DNA of 6,951 nt. Source: Acidobacteriota bacterium (lineage in GTDB: Bacteria > Acidobacteriota > Vicinamibacteria > Vicinamibacterales > 2-12-FULL-66-21). Position 1 is the first letter of the stretch. Every line of letters begins with the position of its first letter. Location of the stretch: positions 1-6,951 of the forward strand of contig JACDCA010000192.1 in NCBI GenBank assembly GCA_013694635.1, written 5' to 3'. The notes beneath the pieces were generated by a model. It did not search any database, was not told the origin of the DNA, and was given only the letters and a program-made list of their open reading frames with translations. Below, in pieces: positions 1-5,878 of the stretch. The position numbers and the translations under genes were made by a program.

Positions 1-52
1 GGGGACAGCCACCTTTTCCGGCAGCGATAAGACGGAAAAGGTGGCTGTCCCC
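1..52. repeat. Perfect 20-bp inverted repeat (REP-like palindrome)
   Basis: The left arm at 1-20 (GGGGACAGCCACCTTTTCCG) is the exact reverse complement of 33-52, with a 12-base loop at 21-32. The arms may extend past the window edge. As RNA or single-stranded DNA it would form a strong hairpin. GGGGACAG-type palindromes of this kind are, from memory, dispersed in many environmental genomes and linked to REP-associated tyrosine (Y1/RAYT) transposases; no such gene is visible here. It could also act as a terminator for an upstream gene, although the downstream run is only four T (53-56). The right arm contains the GTG at 41 used as start of the next gene. Confidence 0.85.
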
Positions 53-1378
53 TTTTCGCGGGTTCTCATTCGGAACGCCACGATCGTGACGATGAACGAC
101 CGCCTCGAGATTGTCGAGGGAGCGGTCGGCGTGCGCGAGCGGCGGATCGTCTCAGTAGGCGCCGAGCCGGAGGGCCCATGGGACTCCTCGATCGACGCGC
201 GGGGCGCGTACCTGCTGCCGGGATTCATCCAGACGCACATCCATCTGTGCCAGACGCTCTTTCGCGGCTACGCGGACGACATGCCGTTGCTCGACTGGCT
301 GAAGCGCTGTGTCTGGCCGATGGAAGCGGCGCACAACGGGTCGACGCTGCGGGCGTCCACCCGGCTTGCAGCCAGCGAGCTGCTGCTGTCGGGAACGACG
401 ACCGTTCTGACCATGGAGACCGTCCACGACACCGACGTCGTGTTCGAAGCCCTCGCCGATATCGGCATGCGCGCTGTCGTCGGCAAGTGCATGATGGATT
501 CGGACGATGGTGTTCCGGCGCGACTGCGCGAGAAGACAGCGCAGTCGATCGACGAGAGCGTGGCCCTGAGAAAGCGATGGGACAACGCGGCGAACGGGCG
601 ATTGCGCGCGGCGTTCGCTCCCCGCTTTGCGGTCTCGTGCTCGCGCGAGCTGCTCGAGGCGGTTGCGCATCTGTCACGGCGCGATAACACGCTGGTGCAC
701 ACGCACTCGTCGGAGAACCGTGACGAGGTGGAGGTCGTCCGCCGTCTGTCGGGCGGCTTCAGCAACCTCGAGTATCTGGCCGACACGGGTCTCGCCACCG
801 ATCGGCTCTGCGCGGCGCACTGCGTCTGGGTGACCGATCGCGAGCAGGACCTGCTCGCCGAGCGGGACGTCAAGGTGCTGCACTGCCCCGGCTCGAACCT
901 GAAACTCGGATCCGGCATTGCACCTGTCGTCGAGATGCGGAAGCGCGGCATCTCCGTCTCGCTTGGCGCGGATGGCGCGGCGTGCAATAACGGACTCGAC
1001 ATGTTCCAGGAGATGCGCCTCGCGGCCACGTTGCAGTCGATGCGGCTTGCGCCAGGTGCATTGACCGCCCGCGATGCCTTGTGGATGGCGACGCGCGAAG
1101 GGGCGCGCGCGCTGGATATGGAAGCGGAGATTGGTTCGATCGAAGTCGGCAAACGCGCCGACCTGATCCTGGTGGAGCGAGACCGCCCGCATCTCGTGCC
1201 GGACCCCGACCCGTGGTCGACGCTTGTCTACGCGGCGCGGGGCACGGACGTCCGCCTGACGATGGTGGACGGCGAGGTCCTGACCCGGGACTTCGCGCTG
1301 GTGCGCGAGGATGCCGGACAGATCGCCTCCGAGGCACGCCGCGCAGCGGCCGAGATAGCCGCCCGCGCGGGCATCTGA
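41..1378 (+). CDS. Amidohydrolase, probable 5'-deoxyadenosine deaminase / S-adenosylhomocysteine deaminase family
   Basis: This is a cytosolic, metal-dependent hydrolase of the COG0402 amidohydrolase superfamily. It probably deaminates 5'-deoxyadenosine, methylthioadenosine or S-adenosylhomocysteine in SAM by-product salvage. The metal ligands of this subtype are all visible: HxH at residues 66-68, His222, and Asp311 in LGADGAACNN. The substrate-side residues Glu225 (HSSEN) and His260 (AAHCVW) are also present, with the 3- and 51-residue spacings known for the deaminase TM0936. FRGYADDMPLLDWL and the C-terminal GSIEVGKRADL strand are typical of the family, and 445 residues is normal length. 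Older annotations may call such proteins N-ethylammeline chlorohydrolase. The start is uncertain: family homology begins near residue 6, no start codon lies there, GTG 41 is inside the inverted repeat, and the frame stays open to the window edge, so the true start may be further upstream. Its stop is 9 bases before the hrcA promoter element, so it is not in the chaperone operon. Confidence 0.88.
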   Translation: MAVPFSRVLIRNATIVTMNDRLEIVEGAVGVRERRIVSVGAEPEGPWDSSIDARGAYLLPGFIQTHIHLCQTLFRGYADDMPLLDWLKRCVWPMEAAHNGSTLRASTRLAASELLLSGTTTVLTMETVHDTDVVFEALADIGMRAVVGKCMMDSDDGVPARLREKTAQSIDESVALRKRWDNAANGRLRAAFAPRFAVSCSRELLEAVAHLSRRDNTLVHTHSSENRDEVEVVRRLSGGFSNLEYLADTGLATDRLCAAHCVWVTDREQDLLAERDVKVLHCPGSNLKLGSGIAPVVEMRKRGISVSLGADGAACNNGLDMFQEMRLAATLQSMRLAPGALTARDALWMATREGARALDMEAEIGSIEVGKRADLILVERDRPHLVPDPDPWSTLVYAARGTDVRLTMVDGEVLTRDFALVREDAGQIASEARRAAAEIAARAGI

Positions 1379-1387
1379 CCGACCGCC

Positions 1388-1396
1388 TGTTATAAT
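1388..1396 (+). promoter_or_regulatory. Extended -10 promoter of the hrcA operon
   Basis: A consensus -10 hexamer TATAAT lies at 1391-1396, preceded by TG at 1388-1389 with one base between, which is the extended -10 pattern of primary sigma factor promoters. No convincing -35 is seen 16-18 bases upstream, where the DNA codes for the end of the amidohydrolase; extended -10 promoters can work without one. Transcription would begin around 1402-1404, inside the CIRCE element, giving a leader of about 30 bases before hrcA. Confidence 0.8.
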
Positions 1397-1399
1397 GTC

Positions 1400-1426
1400 T
1401 TAGCACTCCAGCAATGCGAGTGCTAA
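1400..1426 (+). promoter_or_regulatory. CIRCE operator (HrcA binding site)
   Basis: TTAGCACTC (1400-1408), nine spacer bases and GAGTGCTAA (1418-1426) exactly match the consensus CIRCE inverted repeat. HrcA dimers bind this element and block transcription of class I heat-shock genes. It covers the predicted transcription start just below the -10 element, so bound repressor should block RNA polymerase. It ends 6 bases before the hrcA start codon, so it will also be present in the mRNA leader, where it may form a hairpin. Its position predicts that HrcA represses its own operon. Confidence 0.97.
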
Positions 1427-1432
1427 AAAGCG

Positions 1433-2482
1433 ATGACGCGACATCCTGAACTTCCTGAACGAGATAGACGGATTCTCGCCGTCCTGGTCCAGGCCTACAT
1501 CGACCAGGGTGAGCCGGTGTCGTCGCTGTGGCTCGCCAGCCGCGGCTTCGGGGTCTCGTCCGCAACCCTGAGAAACGTCATGTCGCGGCTCGAGGACCTT
1601 GGCTACGTCCGGCAACCGCATACTTCAGCCGGACGCGTTCCCACGGACCTCGGCTACCGCGCCTACGTGGACCTGATCCTCGCCGCCCGGCGTTCTTCGC
1701 GTTCGTCGCCGCAGGTCGAACAGCGACTGCGCCGCACCAACAGCGTCGACGACTTCCTCTCGCACATCTCACAGGAAGTGTCGCGGGCGTCGCAGCAGGT
1801 CGGGTTCGCCATCGGGCCCGCGGCGGAAACGACGACGCTCGAGCAACTGGACTTCGTGCCGCTCGACGGGGGCAAAGTTCTCGTCGTGCTCGTCGCCGCC
1901 GGCGGCCAGATTTCGCACAAGGTCATCGAGCCCTCGGACCAGTACGGGCCCGGAGAGCTTCAGCAGGCCGCGAACTATTTGAACAGCGAGTTCCGTGGCC
2001 GCTCGATGGTCGAGGTCCGACTCGCGGTCATGGAACGCCTGCGTGAAGAGCGCACGCTCTACGACGAACTGATGGCGCGCGCGTTGCGTCTCGCGATTTC
2101 GACGTTCGACGATGTCGGGAGCGCGCCGATCGTGTTCATCCAGGGCACGTCGCTCCTGCTGGACGGCATCGGCAGCGAGGATCCTGAAGTGACCATCGAA
2201 ACGCTGCGCACGCTGTTGCGGATGATCGAAGAGAAAACCAGGCTCGTCCAGTTACTGGACGACTATCTCGGCGGCGAAGGGATCACCGTCGTCATCGGCA
2301 GCGAGCATCCCACACCCGATCTGCGCCGCTTCAGTGTCATTGCGGCGACCTATTCGGGCGGGGGCAGCACGGGAGCCGTCGGCGTCATCGGTCCGACGCG
2401 CATGAAATACTCGCGCGCCATCCATGCCGTCGACACGCTGTCTCAGGCGATCAACCGCATGCGCGGCAGGAGCGACGTGTAA
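1433..2482 (+). CDS. hrcA: Heat-inducible transcription repressor HrcA
   Basis: HrcA is a cytosolic dimeric repressor that binds CIRCE. It needs GroEL to stay active, so heat stress releases the operon. The N-terminal winged helix-turn-helix is clear: ERDRRILAVLVQAYIDQGEP at residues 9-28, then SSATLRNVMSRLEDLGYVRQ (42-61) and the near-invariant PHTSAGRVPTDLGYRAYVD at 62-80. The central GAF-like region follows, and the C-terminal signature GAVGVIGPTRMKYSRAIHAVD-type segment at 314-334 is intact. At 349 residues it has full family length. The ATG at 1433 places the helix-turn-helix at the usual distance from the N-terminus. No good Shine-Dalgarno sequence precedes it, because CIRCE occupies that space. 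It is the first gene of the hrcA-grpE-dnaJ-prmA operon. Confidence 0.97.
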   Translation: MTRHPELPERDRRILAVLVQAYIDQGEPVSSLWLASRGFGVSSATLRNVMSRLEDLGYVRQPHTSAGRVPTDLGYRAYVDLILAARRSSRSSPQVEQRLRRTNSVDDFLSHISQEVSRASQQVGFAIGPAAETTTLEQLDFVPLDGGKVLVVLVAAGGQISHKVIEPSDQYGPGELQQAANYLNSEFRGRSMVEVRLAVMERLREERTLYDELMARALRLAISTFDDVGSAPIVFIQGTSLLLDGIGSEDPEVTIETLRTLLRMIEEKTRLVQLLDDYLGGEGITVVIGSEHPTPDLRRFSVIAATYSGGGSTGAVGVIGPTRMKYSRAIHAVDTLSQAINRMRGRSDV

Positions 2483-3049
2483 GTGAAGAAACATCCGGAC
2501 GATGTCGTGCAGGACGATGCGGTCGTGCAGGACGATGCGGTAGAGGCCGGCTGTCCTGGCCCGAGCCGAGGCGAGGGCAGCCGGCCTGAAGCTGAACCAC
2601 CCGAACCATCGCTCGCTGAACAGCAGCGGGACGAGTTCAAAACACTGCTCATGCGGCAGTCCGCCGAGTTCGACAACTTCCGCAAGCGCACCGAGCGCGA
2701 GCGGCAGATGCTCGAAGAGACGGCGGCGTTCAACATCATCCACGAGCTGCTTCCGCTCGTCGACAACCTGGAGCGCGCGCTCGGTGCGGAAGCCGGCGCC
2801 GACGGGGCGGACGCCTACCGCAAGGGCGTCGAGCTGATCCACCGCGAGCTGCAGGACATCCTGCGGCGGCGCGGAGTGAAGCCAATCGGAGCGCTCGGCG
2901 CCGAGTTCGATCCGCACTTTCACCAGGCGGTGTCGTACGAGCCTGCCGCCGACAGAAACGACGGGGAGATCGTCGAAGAATTCCGCCGCGGCTACATGCT
3001 GGGCGACCGTCTTCTGCGGCCGTCAATGGTGAAAGTAGCAAAGGGCTGA
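2483..3049 (+). CDS. grpE: Nucleotide exchange factor GrpE
   Basis: GrpE is the dimeric co-chaperone that releases ADP from DnaK and acts as a thermosensor of the DnaK cycle. A long helical region spans about residues 45-130, with FDNFRKRTERER (63-74) and HELLPLVDNLERAL (87-100). The C-terminal beta-domain at 131-188 carries PIGALGAEFDPHFHQAV and the family ending GYMLGDRLLRPSMVKVAKG. Length, 188 residues, is normal. The GTG start directly abuts the hrcA stop codon; AGGAG at 2468-2472 is a plausible ribosome binding site, though 10 bases away. The acidic N-terminal tail (about 1-45), variable in this family, is odd here: residues 8-19 come from an 18-bp tandem duplication and about 21-35 from a palindromic element. 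Both keep the frame open. Confidence 0.96.
   Translation: MKKHPDDVVQDDAVVQDDAVEAGCPGPSRGEGSRPEAEPPEPSLAEQQRDEFKTLLMRQSAEFDNFRKRTERERQMLEETAAFNIIHELLPLVDNLERALGAEAGADGADAYRKGVELIHRELQDILRRRGVKPIGALGAEFDPHFHQAVSYEPAADRNDGEIVEEFRRGYMLGDRLLRPSMVKVAKG
2504..2539 (+). repeat. Two tandem 18-bp repeats in the 5' end of grpE
   Basis: The unit GTCGTGCAGGACGATGCG occurs twice with no mismatch (2504-2521 and 2522-2539). It encodes VVQDDA twice. The unit is a multiple of three, so gain or loss of a copy would keep grpE in frame. It looks like a recent slippage or recombination duplication. Confidence 0.92.
2544..2587. repeat. Palindromic element inside the grpE coding region
   Basis: AGGCCGGCTGTCCT at 2544-2557 pairs with AGGGCAGCCGGCCT at 2574-2587: 13 of 14 positions are Watson-Crick and the other is a G-T pair. 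The loop is 16 bases. The structure resembles the dispersed AGGCCGGC-type palindromes I recall from Acidobacteriota intergenic regions, but copy number cannot be tested in this window. It is translated as part of the GrpE N-terminal tail, where it gives an atypical Cys, Gly, Pro and Arg-rich stretch between acidic segments. Confidence 0.75.
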
Positions 3050-3054
3050 GCGGC

Positions 3055-4194
3055 GTGAGCAAGCGTGACTATTACGAAGTCCTTGGCGTCGCCAGGGACG
3101 CGAGCGAGGTAGAGATCAAGAGCGCGTATCGCAAGCTCGCGCTGAAGTACCACCCCGATCGGAATCCCGGCGACCACAGGGCGGAAGAGTCGTTCAAGGA
3201 AGCGGCGCAGGCGTACGCCGTCCTCGCCGACGCGCAGAAGCGCGGTCTCTACGATCGCTTCGGCCATGCCGGCGTGCCCGGCGCGGGCGCGGGTCCCGGG
3301 TTCGATCCGACGATCTTTGCCGACTTCTCGGACATTTTCTCCGGCCTCGGCGACATGTTCGGCTTCGGGGACATCTTCGGCGGCGGCGGCCGCCGGCGCC
3401 GCGGCGGGCCGCAACGCGGTTCGGACCTCCGCTACGACCTCGAGATCTCGTTCGAGGAATCCGCAAAAGGCACCGAAACCGCCATCGTCCTTCCACGCGA
3501 GGAGGCGTGCGAGACCTGCGCGGGGTCAGGCGCGGCCGAAGGCACCTCGCCAGAGACCTGTTCACAGTGCAAGGGCACAGGGCAGCTTCGCCAACAGCAC
3601 GGGTTCCTGACCGTGGCCCGCCCCTGTCCGAACTGCCGCGGGACCGGCAAGACAATCGCGAAACCGTGCGAGTCGTGCCGTGGCGCTGGACGCATCCAAC
3701 GCGAACGCAAGCTCACGGTGAAGATCCCGGCGGGCATCGCGACGGGTCAGCAGATGCGCCTGTCGGCGGAGGGAGAGCACGGCACCGCCGGCGGCCCCCC
3801 CGGCGATCTCTATGTCGTCGTTCACGTCCAGGAGCATGCGTTCTTCCACCGCGAAGGGGACGATCTCTACTGCGAGCTCCCCATCCAGTTCCCGACGCTT
3901 GCGCTCGGCGGCAGCGTCAAGGTGCCGACGCTGAATGGGCGCGAGGCGGTGAACATCCCCGCCGGCACGCAGCCTGGCGCGCGCTTCAAGGTCAAAGGCA
4001 AGGGCATGCCGAATGTTGGAGGCCGCGGCCACGGCGACCTGCACGTCATCGCGCGTGCCGCGGTGCCGAAGAAGCTCTCAAAGGAACAGAAGCTGATGCT
4101 GGAGCAATTCCGCAAGACGCTGCCGGAAGATGTGGAGATCGACCAGTACGACGAAAAGCCATTCTTCGAGCGCGTGAAGGATATCTTCGGTTAG
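3055..4194 (+). CDS. dnaJ: Chaperone protein DnaJ (Hsp40), type I
   Basis: DnaJ binds unfolded proteins and stimulates ATP hydrolysis by DnaK. All type I domains are present. The J-domain covers residues 4-70, with the catalytic HPD at 33-35. A Gly/Phe-rich linker runs from about 74 to 122 and contains several DIF motifs. The zinc-binding region has four CxxCxGxG repeats beginning at Cys152, Cys169, Cys191 and Cys205, all complete. The C-terminal substrate-binding domains follow at about 217-345. Length, 379 residues, is standard. The GTG start lies 5 bases after the grpE stop, with AAGGG at 3041-3045 as a likely ribosome binding site, and it puts the J-domain at the very N-terminus as expected. 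No dnaK lies between grpE and dnaJ, unlike many hrcA operons. Confidence 0.97.
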   Translation: MSKRDYYEVLGVARDASEVEIKSAYRKLALKYHPDRNPGDHRAEESFKEAAQAYAVLADAQKRGLYDRFGHAGVPGAGAGPGFDPTIFADFSDIFSGLGDMFGFGDIFGGGGRRRRGGPQRGSDLRYDLEISFEESAKGTETAIVLPREEACETCAGSGAAEGTSPETCSQCKGTGQLRQQHGFLTVARPCPNCRGTGKTIAKPCESCRGAGRIQRERKLTVKIPAGIATGQQMRLSAEGEHGTAGGPPGDLYVVVHVQEHAFFHREGDDLYCELPIQFPTLALGGSVKVPTLNGREAVNIPAGTQPGARFKVKGKGMPNVGGRGHGDLHVIARAAVPKKLSKEQKLMLEQFRKTLPEDVEIDQYDEKPFFERVKDIFG

Positions 4195-4197
4195 AAG

Positions 4198-5082
4198 GTG
4201 GCATCTCCCGCTCTGATCCTGCGGCTGAATGGTCTCCCGGTCGCCGCCCGGGACCGCCTCGTCGCGCTGCTCGCCGATCATGCGCTCGTAGCCATCCAGG
4301 AAGATGATCTCGTCGCGCCGCAGATCTGGACCGCACACTTCGCGACCTCGGATGCGCGCGACGCTGCCGCCACTGCTGTGCACGACGCGGGCGGCTTCGA
4401 GGCCATCGCGACTCAACCTGCCGACGTCGAAGACGACGACTGGGCGCGCAGAACGCAGGCAGATCTCCCGGCGATTCGAATAGGCCGAGTAATCGTCGCT
4501 CCGCCTTGGGATTTGCCCGTTCCCTCCGTCACCTCCGATTCGCATTCCGCATCCCGCATCCCGCATCCCGACGTCGTAGTCATGATCGAGCCGTCGCGCG
4601 GCTTCGGCACCGGCCATCATCAGTCCACCCGGCTGTGCATCGCGCTTCTGCAGAATCGCAACCTGGCCGGGCAGACGATGATCGATGTCGGCACCGGCTC
4701 CGGCGTGCTGGCAATTACCGCCGCGAAGCTGGGCGCCGCGTACGTCATTGCGATCGATGTCGACCCCGATGCGGTGGAAAATGCGCGGGAGAACATTGCC
4801 GCTAATGGCGTGAGCGACGTTGTGGACGCGCATGTCGAGGATTTCACCGCCGCGAACCGCTCACCCGCCGCCGTCGTCACTGCCAATCTCACCGGCACGC
4901 TGCTGTCGCGCCACGCCACGGAGCTCGGCCGCCTCGTCGGTCCGAGCGGCACGCTGATCGTCTCAGGTTTCAACGTCGAAGAACGCCAGATGGTCGAGGA
5001 TGCGTTCGCCCCGACCTTCGCGATCGCCGAGTCCGCTGAGGAGGACGACTGGTGGGCTTTCGTGATGATAGCTAACAGCTGA
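4198..5082 (+). CDS. prmA: Ribosomal protein L11 methyltransferase PrmA
   Basis: PrmA is a cytosolic SAM-dependent enzyme that methylates ribosomal protein L11. Evidence is the PrmA-specific EPSRGFGTGHHQSTRLC at residues 131-147, followed by the SAM-binding motif I DVGTGSGVLAITAAKLGA (163-180) and the acidic motif II AIDVDPDAVENARENIAANG (185-204). TANLTGTLL (228-236) occupies the position of the catalytic-loop motif (ANILA.. in typical members). Its 294 residues match the family. The GTG start is 3 bases after the dnaJ stop; the AGAAGG just before it overlaps the start codon, so translation is probably coupled to dnaJ. An extra stretch at about residues 108-125 between PPWD and VVVMIEP contains a heptamer repeat, and the last residues and stop codon derive from a second heptamer array. 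prmA beside dnaJ is a common bacterial arrangement. Confidence 0.94.
   Translation: MASPALILRLNGLPVAARDRLVALLADHALVAIQEDDLVAPQIWTAHFATSDARDAAATAVHDAGGFEAIATQPADVEDDDWARRTQADLPAIRIGRVIVAPPWDLPVPSVTSDSHSASRIPHPDVVVMIEPSRGFGTGHHQSTRLCIALLQNRNLAGQTMIDVGTGSGVLAITAAKLGAAYVIAIDVDPDAVENARENIAANGVSDVVDAHVEDFTAANRSPAAVVTANLTGTLLSRHATELGRLVGPSGTLIVSGFNVEERQMVEDAFAPTFAIAESAEEDDWWAFVMIANS
4541..4570 (+). repeat. Tandem heptamer repeat (CGCATYC)4 within prmA
   Basis: Four consecutive heptamers are seen: CGCATTC at 4541-4547, then CGCATCC at 4548-4554, 4555-4561 and 4562-4568, followed by CG. They encode part of residues 115-124 of PrmA, in a stretch that appears to be extra relative to the family. Because 7 is not a multiple of 3, a change of one or two copies would frameshift the gene upstream of the SAM-binding motif; three copies would be neutral for frame. 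Confidence 0.9.
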
Positions 5083-5097
5083 CAGCTGATAGCTGCC
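5070..5097. repeat. Degenerate heptamer array (AGCTRAY-like)4 between prmA and rsmE
   Basis: Four consecutive heptamers, AGCTAAC, AGCTGAC, AGCTGAT and AGCTGCC, run from 5070 to 5097. They provide the last codons and TGA stop of prmA, fill the 14-base gap and end on the last base of the rsmE stop codon. The CAGCTG pieces are self-complementary, but only a weak 4-bp hairpin (5076-5088) is possible and no T-run follows, so it is unlikely to be an intrinsic terminator for either convergent gene. Confidence 0.8.
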
Positions 5098-5840
5098 TAC
5101 GGCTGCGCCCACAGCGCATTCAGGGCCGCCAGCGCCGCGACGGGCATTGATTCGGCTCTCAGGGTCAGGGGCCCGAGCGACACCGCCATCGCTCCTGTGG
5201 CGAGCGCCTGCGCGACCTCGGCCGCCGACCACCCTCCCTCCGGCCCCAGCAGGACCGCGGCGCGCGCGGGGACGTCGTGGTCCAGCAACGATTTCAGCGA
5301 CTGCGGCGCGCAGTCGGCTGATGGTTCGACGAAGATCAGGATGATCCCGGCGGACGGCGCGGCGATCCATTCGTCGAAACTCCGCGGCGGATGAATACGT
5401 GGCAACGTCGAGCGCCGAGACTGCTTTACCGACGCCAGCGCAACGCGGTTCCAGCGGTCGACGATCTCCGGACGCTTCACCGCGGACGCTTTCACATCCG
5501 TGTGCGCCGTCAGCAGCGGCTCGATCGACTCCACCCCCATCATCGTCGCGTCCCGCACCGCATCGTCCATGCTGCCGCCCTTGAGGATCGCCTGCACGAG
5601 CACCATCTGCACCGGCGGCGCGTCCGGCACCGGCAGCGCGTCCATCAACCGGAGCACAGCCGTGTCGCGGACCGCCGTCTCGACGACGGCGCGGAACTCG
5701 GCGCCGCGGCCGTTGAACACCGTGACCTCATCCCCCGCCGCGAGTCTGAGGACGCGGGCGAGGTGGCGTGCTTCGTCGCGTGGCAGCGTGACGACGCTGC
5801 GATCGTCGTCGAGGTCGGGCGCATAGAACCGCGGGAGCAT
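5097..5840 (-). CDS. rsmE: 16S rRNA (uracil-1498-N3)-methyltransferase RsmE
   Basis: RsmE is a SPOUT-class, knotted, SAM-dependent enzyme that makes m3U1498 in 16S rRNA. The N-terminal PUA-like RNA-binding domain shows DEARHLARVLRLAAGDEVTV (22-41). The catalytic part has LVQAILKGGSMDDAVRDATM (81-100), the KQSRRSTLPRI segment (139-149), and the knot signatures LLGPEGGWSAAEV (197-209) and VSLGPLTLRAES (220-231), where SAM is bound. Length, 247 residues, is typical. The ATG at 5840 leaves the PUA-like domain complete. In many genomes rsmE follows prmA in the same direction; here it is convergent to prmA (14 bases apart) and divergent from the kinase gene (15 bases apart), so it must have its own promoter. 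Confidence 0.94.
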   Translation of the reverse strand: MLPRFYAPDLDDDRSVVTLPRDEARHLARVLRLAAGDEVTVFNGRGAEFRAVVETAVRDTAVLRLMDALPVPDAPPVQMVLVQAILKGGSMDDAVRDATMMGVESIEPLLTAHTDVKASAVKRPEIVDRWNRVALASVKQSRRSTLPRIHPPRSFDEWIAAPSAGIILIFVEPSADCAPQSLKSLLDHDVPARAAVLLGPEGGWSAAEVAQALATGAMAVSLGPLTLRAESMPVAALAALNALWAQP

Positions 5841-5844
5841 CAGC

Positions 5845-5849
5845 AGGGA
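5845..5849 (+). promoter_or_regulatory. Ribosome binding site deciding the kinase TTG start
   Basis: AGGGA lies 6 bases before TTG 5856, a good Shine-Dalgarno distance. An in-frame TGA at 5853-5855 immediately precedes that codon, so no start further upstream is possible. The ATG at 5852 is in another frame. The only other nearby candidate is TTG 5868, four codons later. Confidence 0.65.
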
Positions 5850-5878
5850 TTATGATTGCACTCACCGTTGCTCTTCAA
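5849..5878 (-). promoter_or_regulatory. Candidate promoter of rsmE, inside the kinase 5' end
   Basis: Read on the minus strand, TTGAAG (5878-5873) and CATAAT (5854-5849) are separated by 18 bases; they match the primary sigma consensus at 4 of 6 and 5 of 6 positions. The start site would fall near 5842, leaving almost no leader before the ATG at 5840, so rsmE mRNA may be leaderless or nearly so. No convincing Shine-Dalgarno sequence is seen, which agrees. The element overlaps the first codons of the divergent kinase. This is a pattern match only. Confidence 0.45.

Noticed and set aside
268..1152. Long minus-strand open frame (294 codons) antisense to the amidohydrolase
   Set aside because: It shadows a gene with all catalytic residues intact, has an Arg/Ser-rich low-information translation and no recognisable motif; long antisense frames are common in GC-rich DNA.
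1361..1372. GCCCGCGCGGGC palindrome at the end of the amidohydrolase as a terminator
   Set aside because: The stem would be only 4 bp with a 4-base loop and no T-run follows; it lies within coding sequence.
3507..4307. Plus-strand frame of 266 codons overlapping dnaJ and prmA
   Set aside because: It is an out-of-frame shadow of a complete DnaJ; the translation is Arg-rich and has no domain signature.
4523..4575. prmA as a frameshifted pseudogene because of the heptamer stretch
   Set aside because: The reading frame continues correctly through the repeat, and the PrmA motifs on both sides are in one frame with an intact C-terminal region.
5851..5856. TATGAT as a plus-strand -10 element for the kinase
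   Set aside because: No -35 or extended -10 motif accompanies it and the start site would fall after the ribosome binding site and the TTG 5856 start.
5852..5870. ATG 5852 as the kinase start
   Set aside because: It is out of frame with the kinase, and the in-frame codon just before TTG 5856 is a TGA stop.
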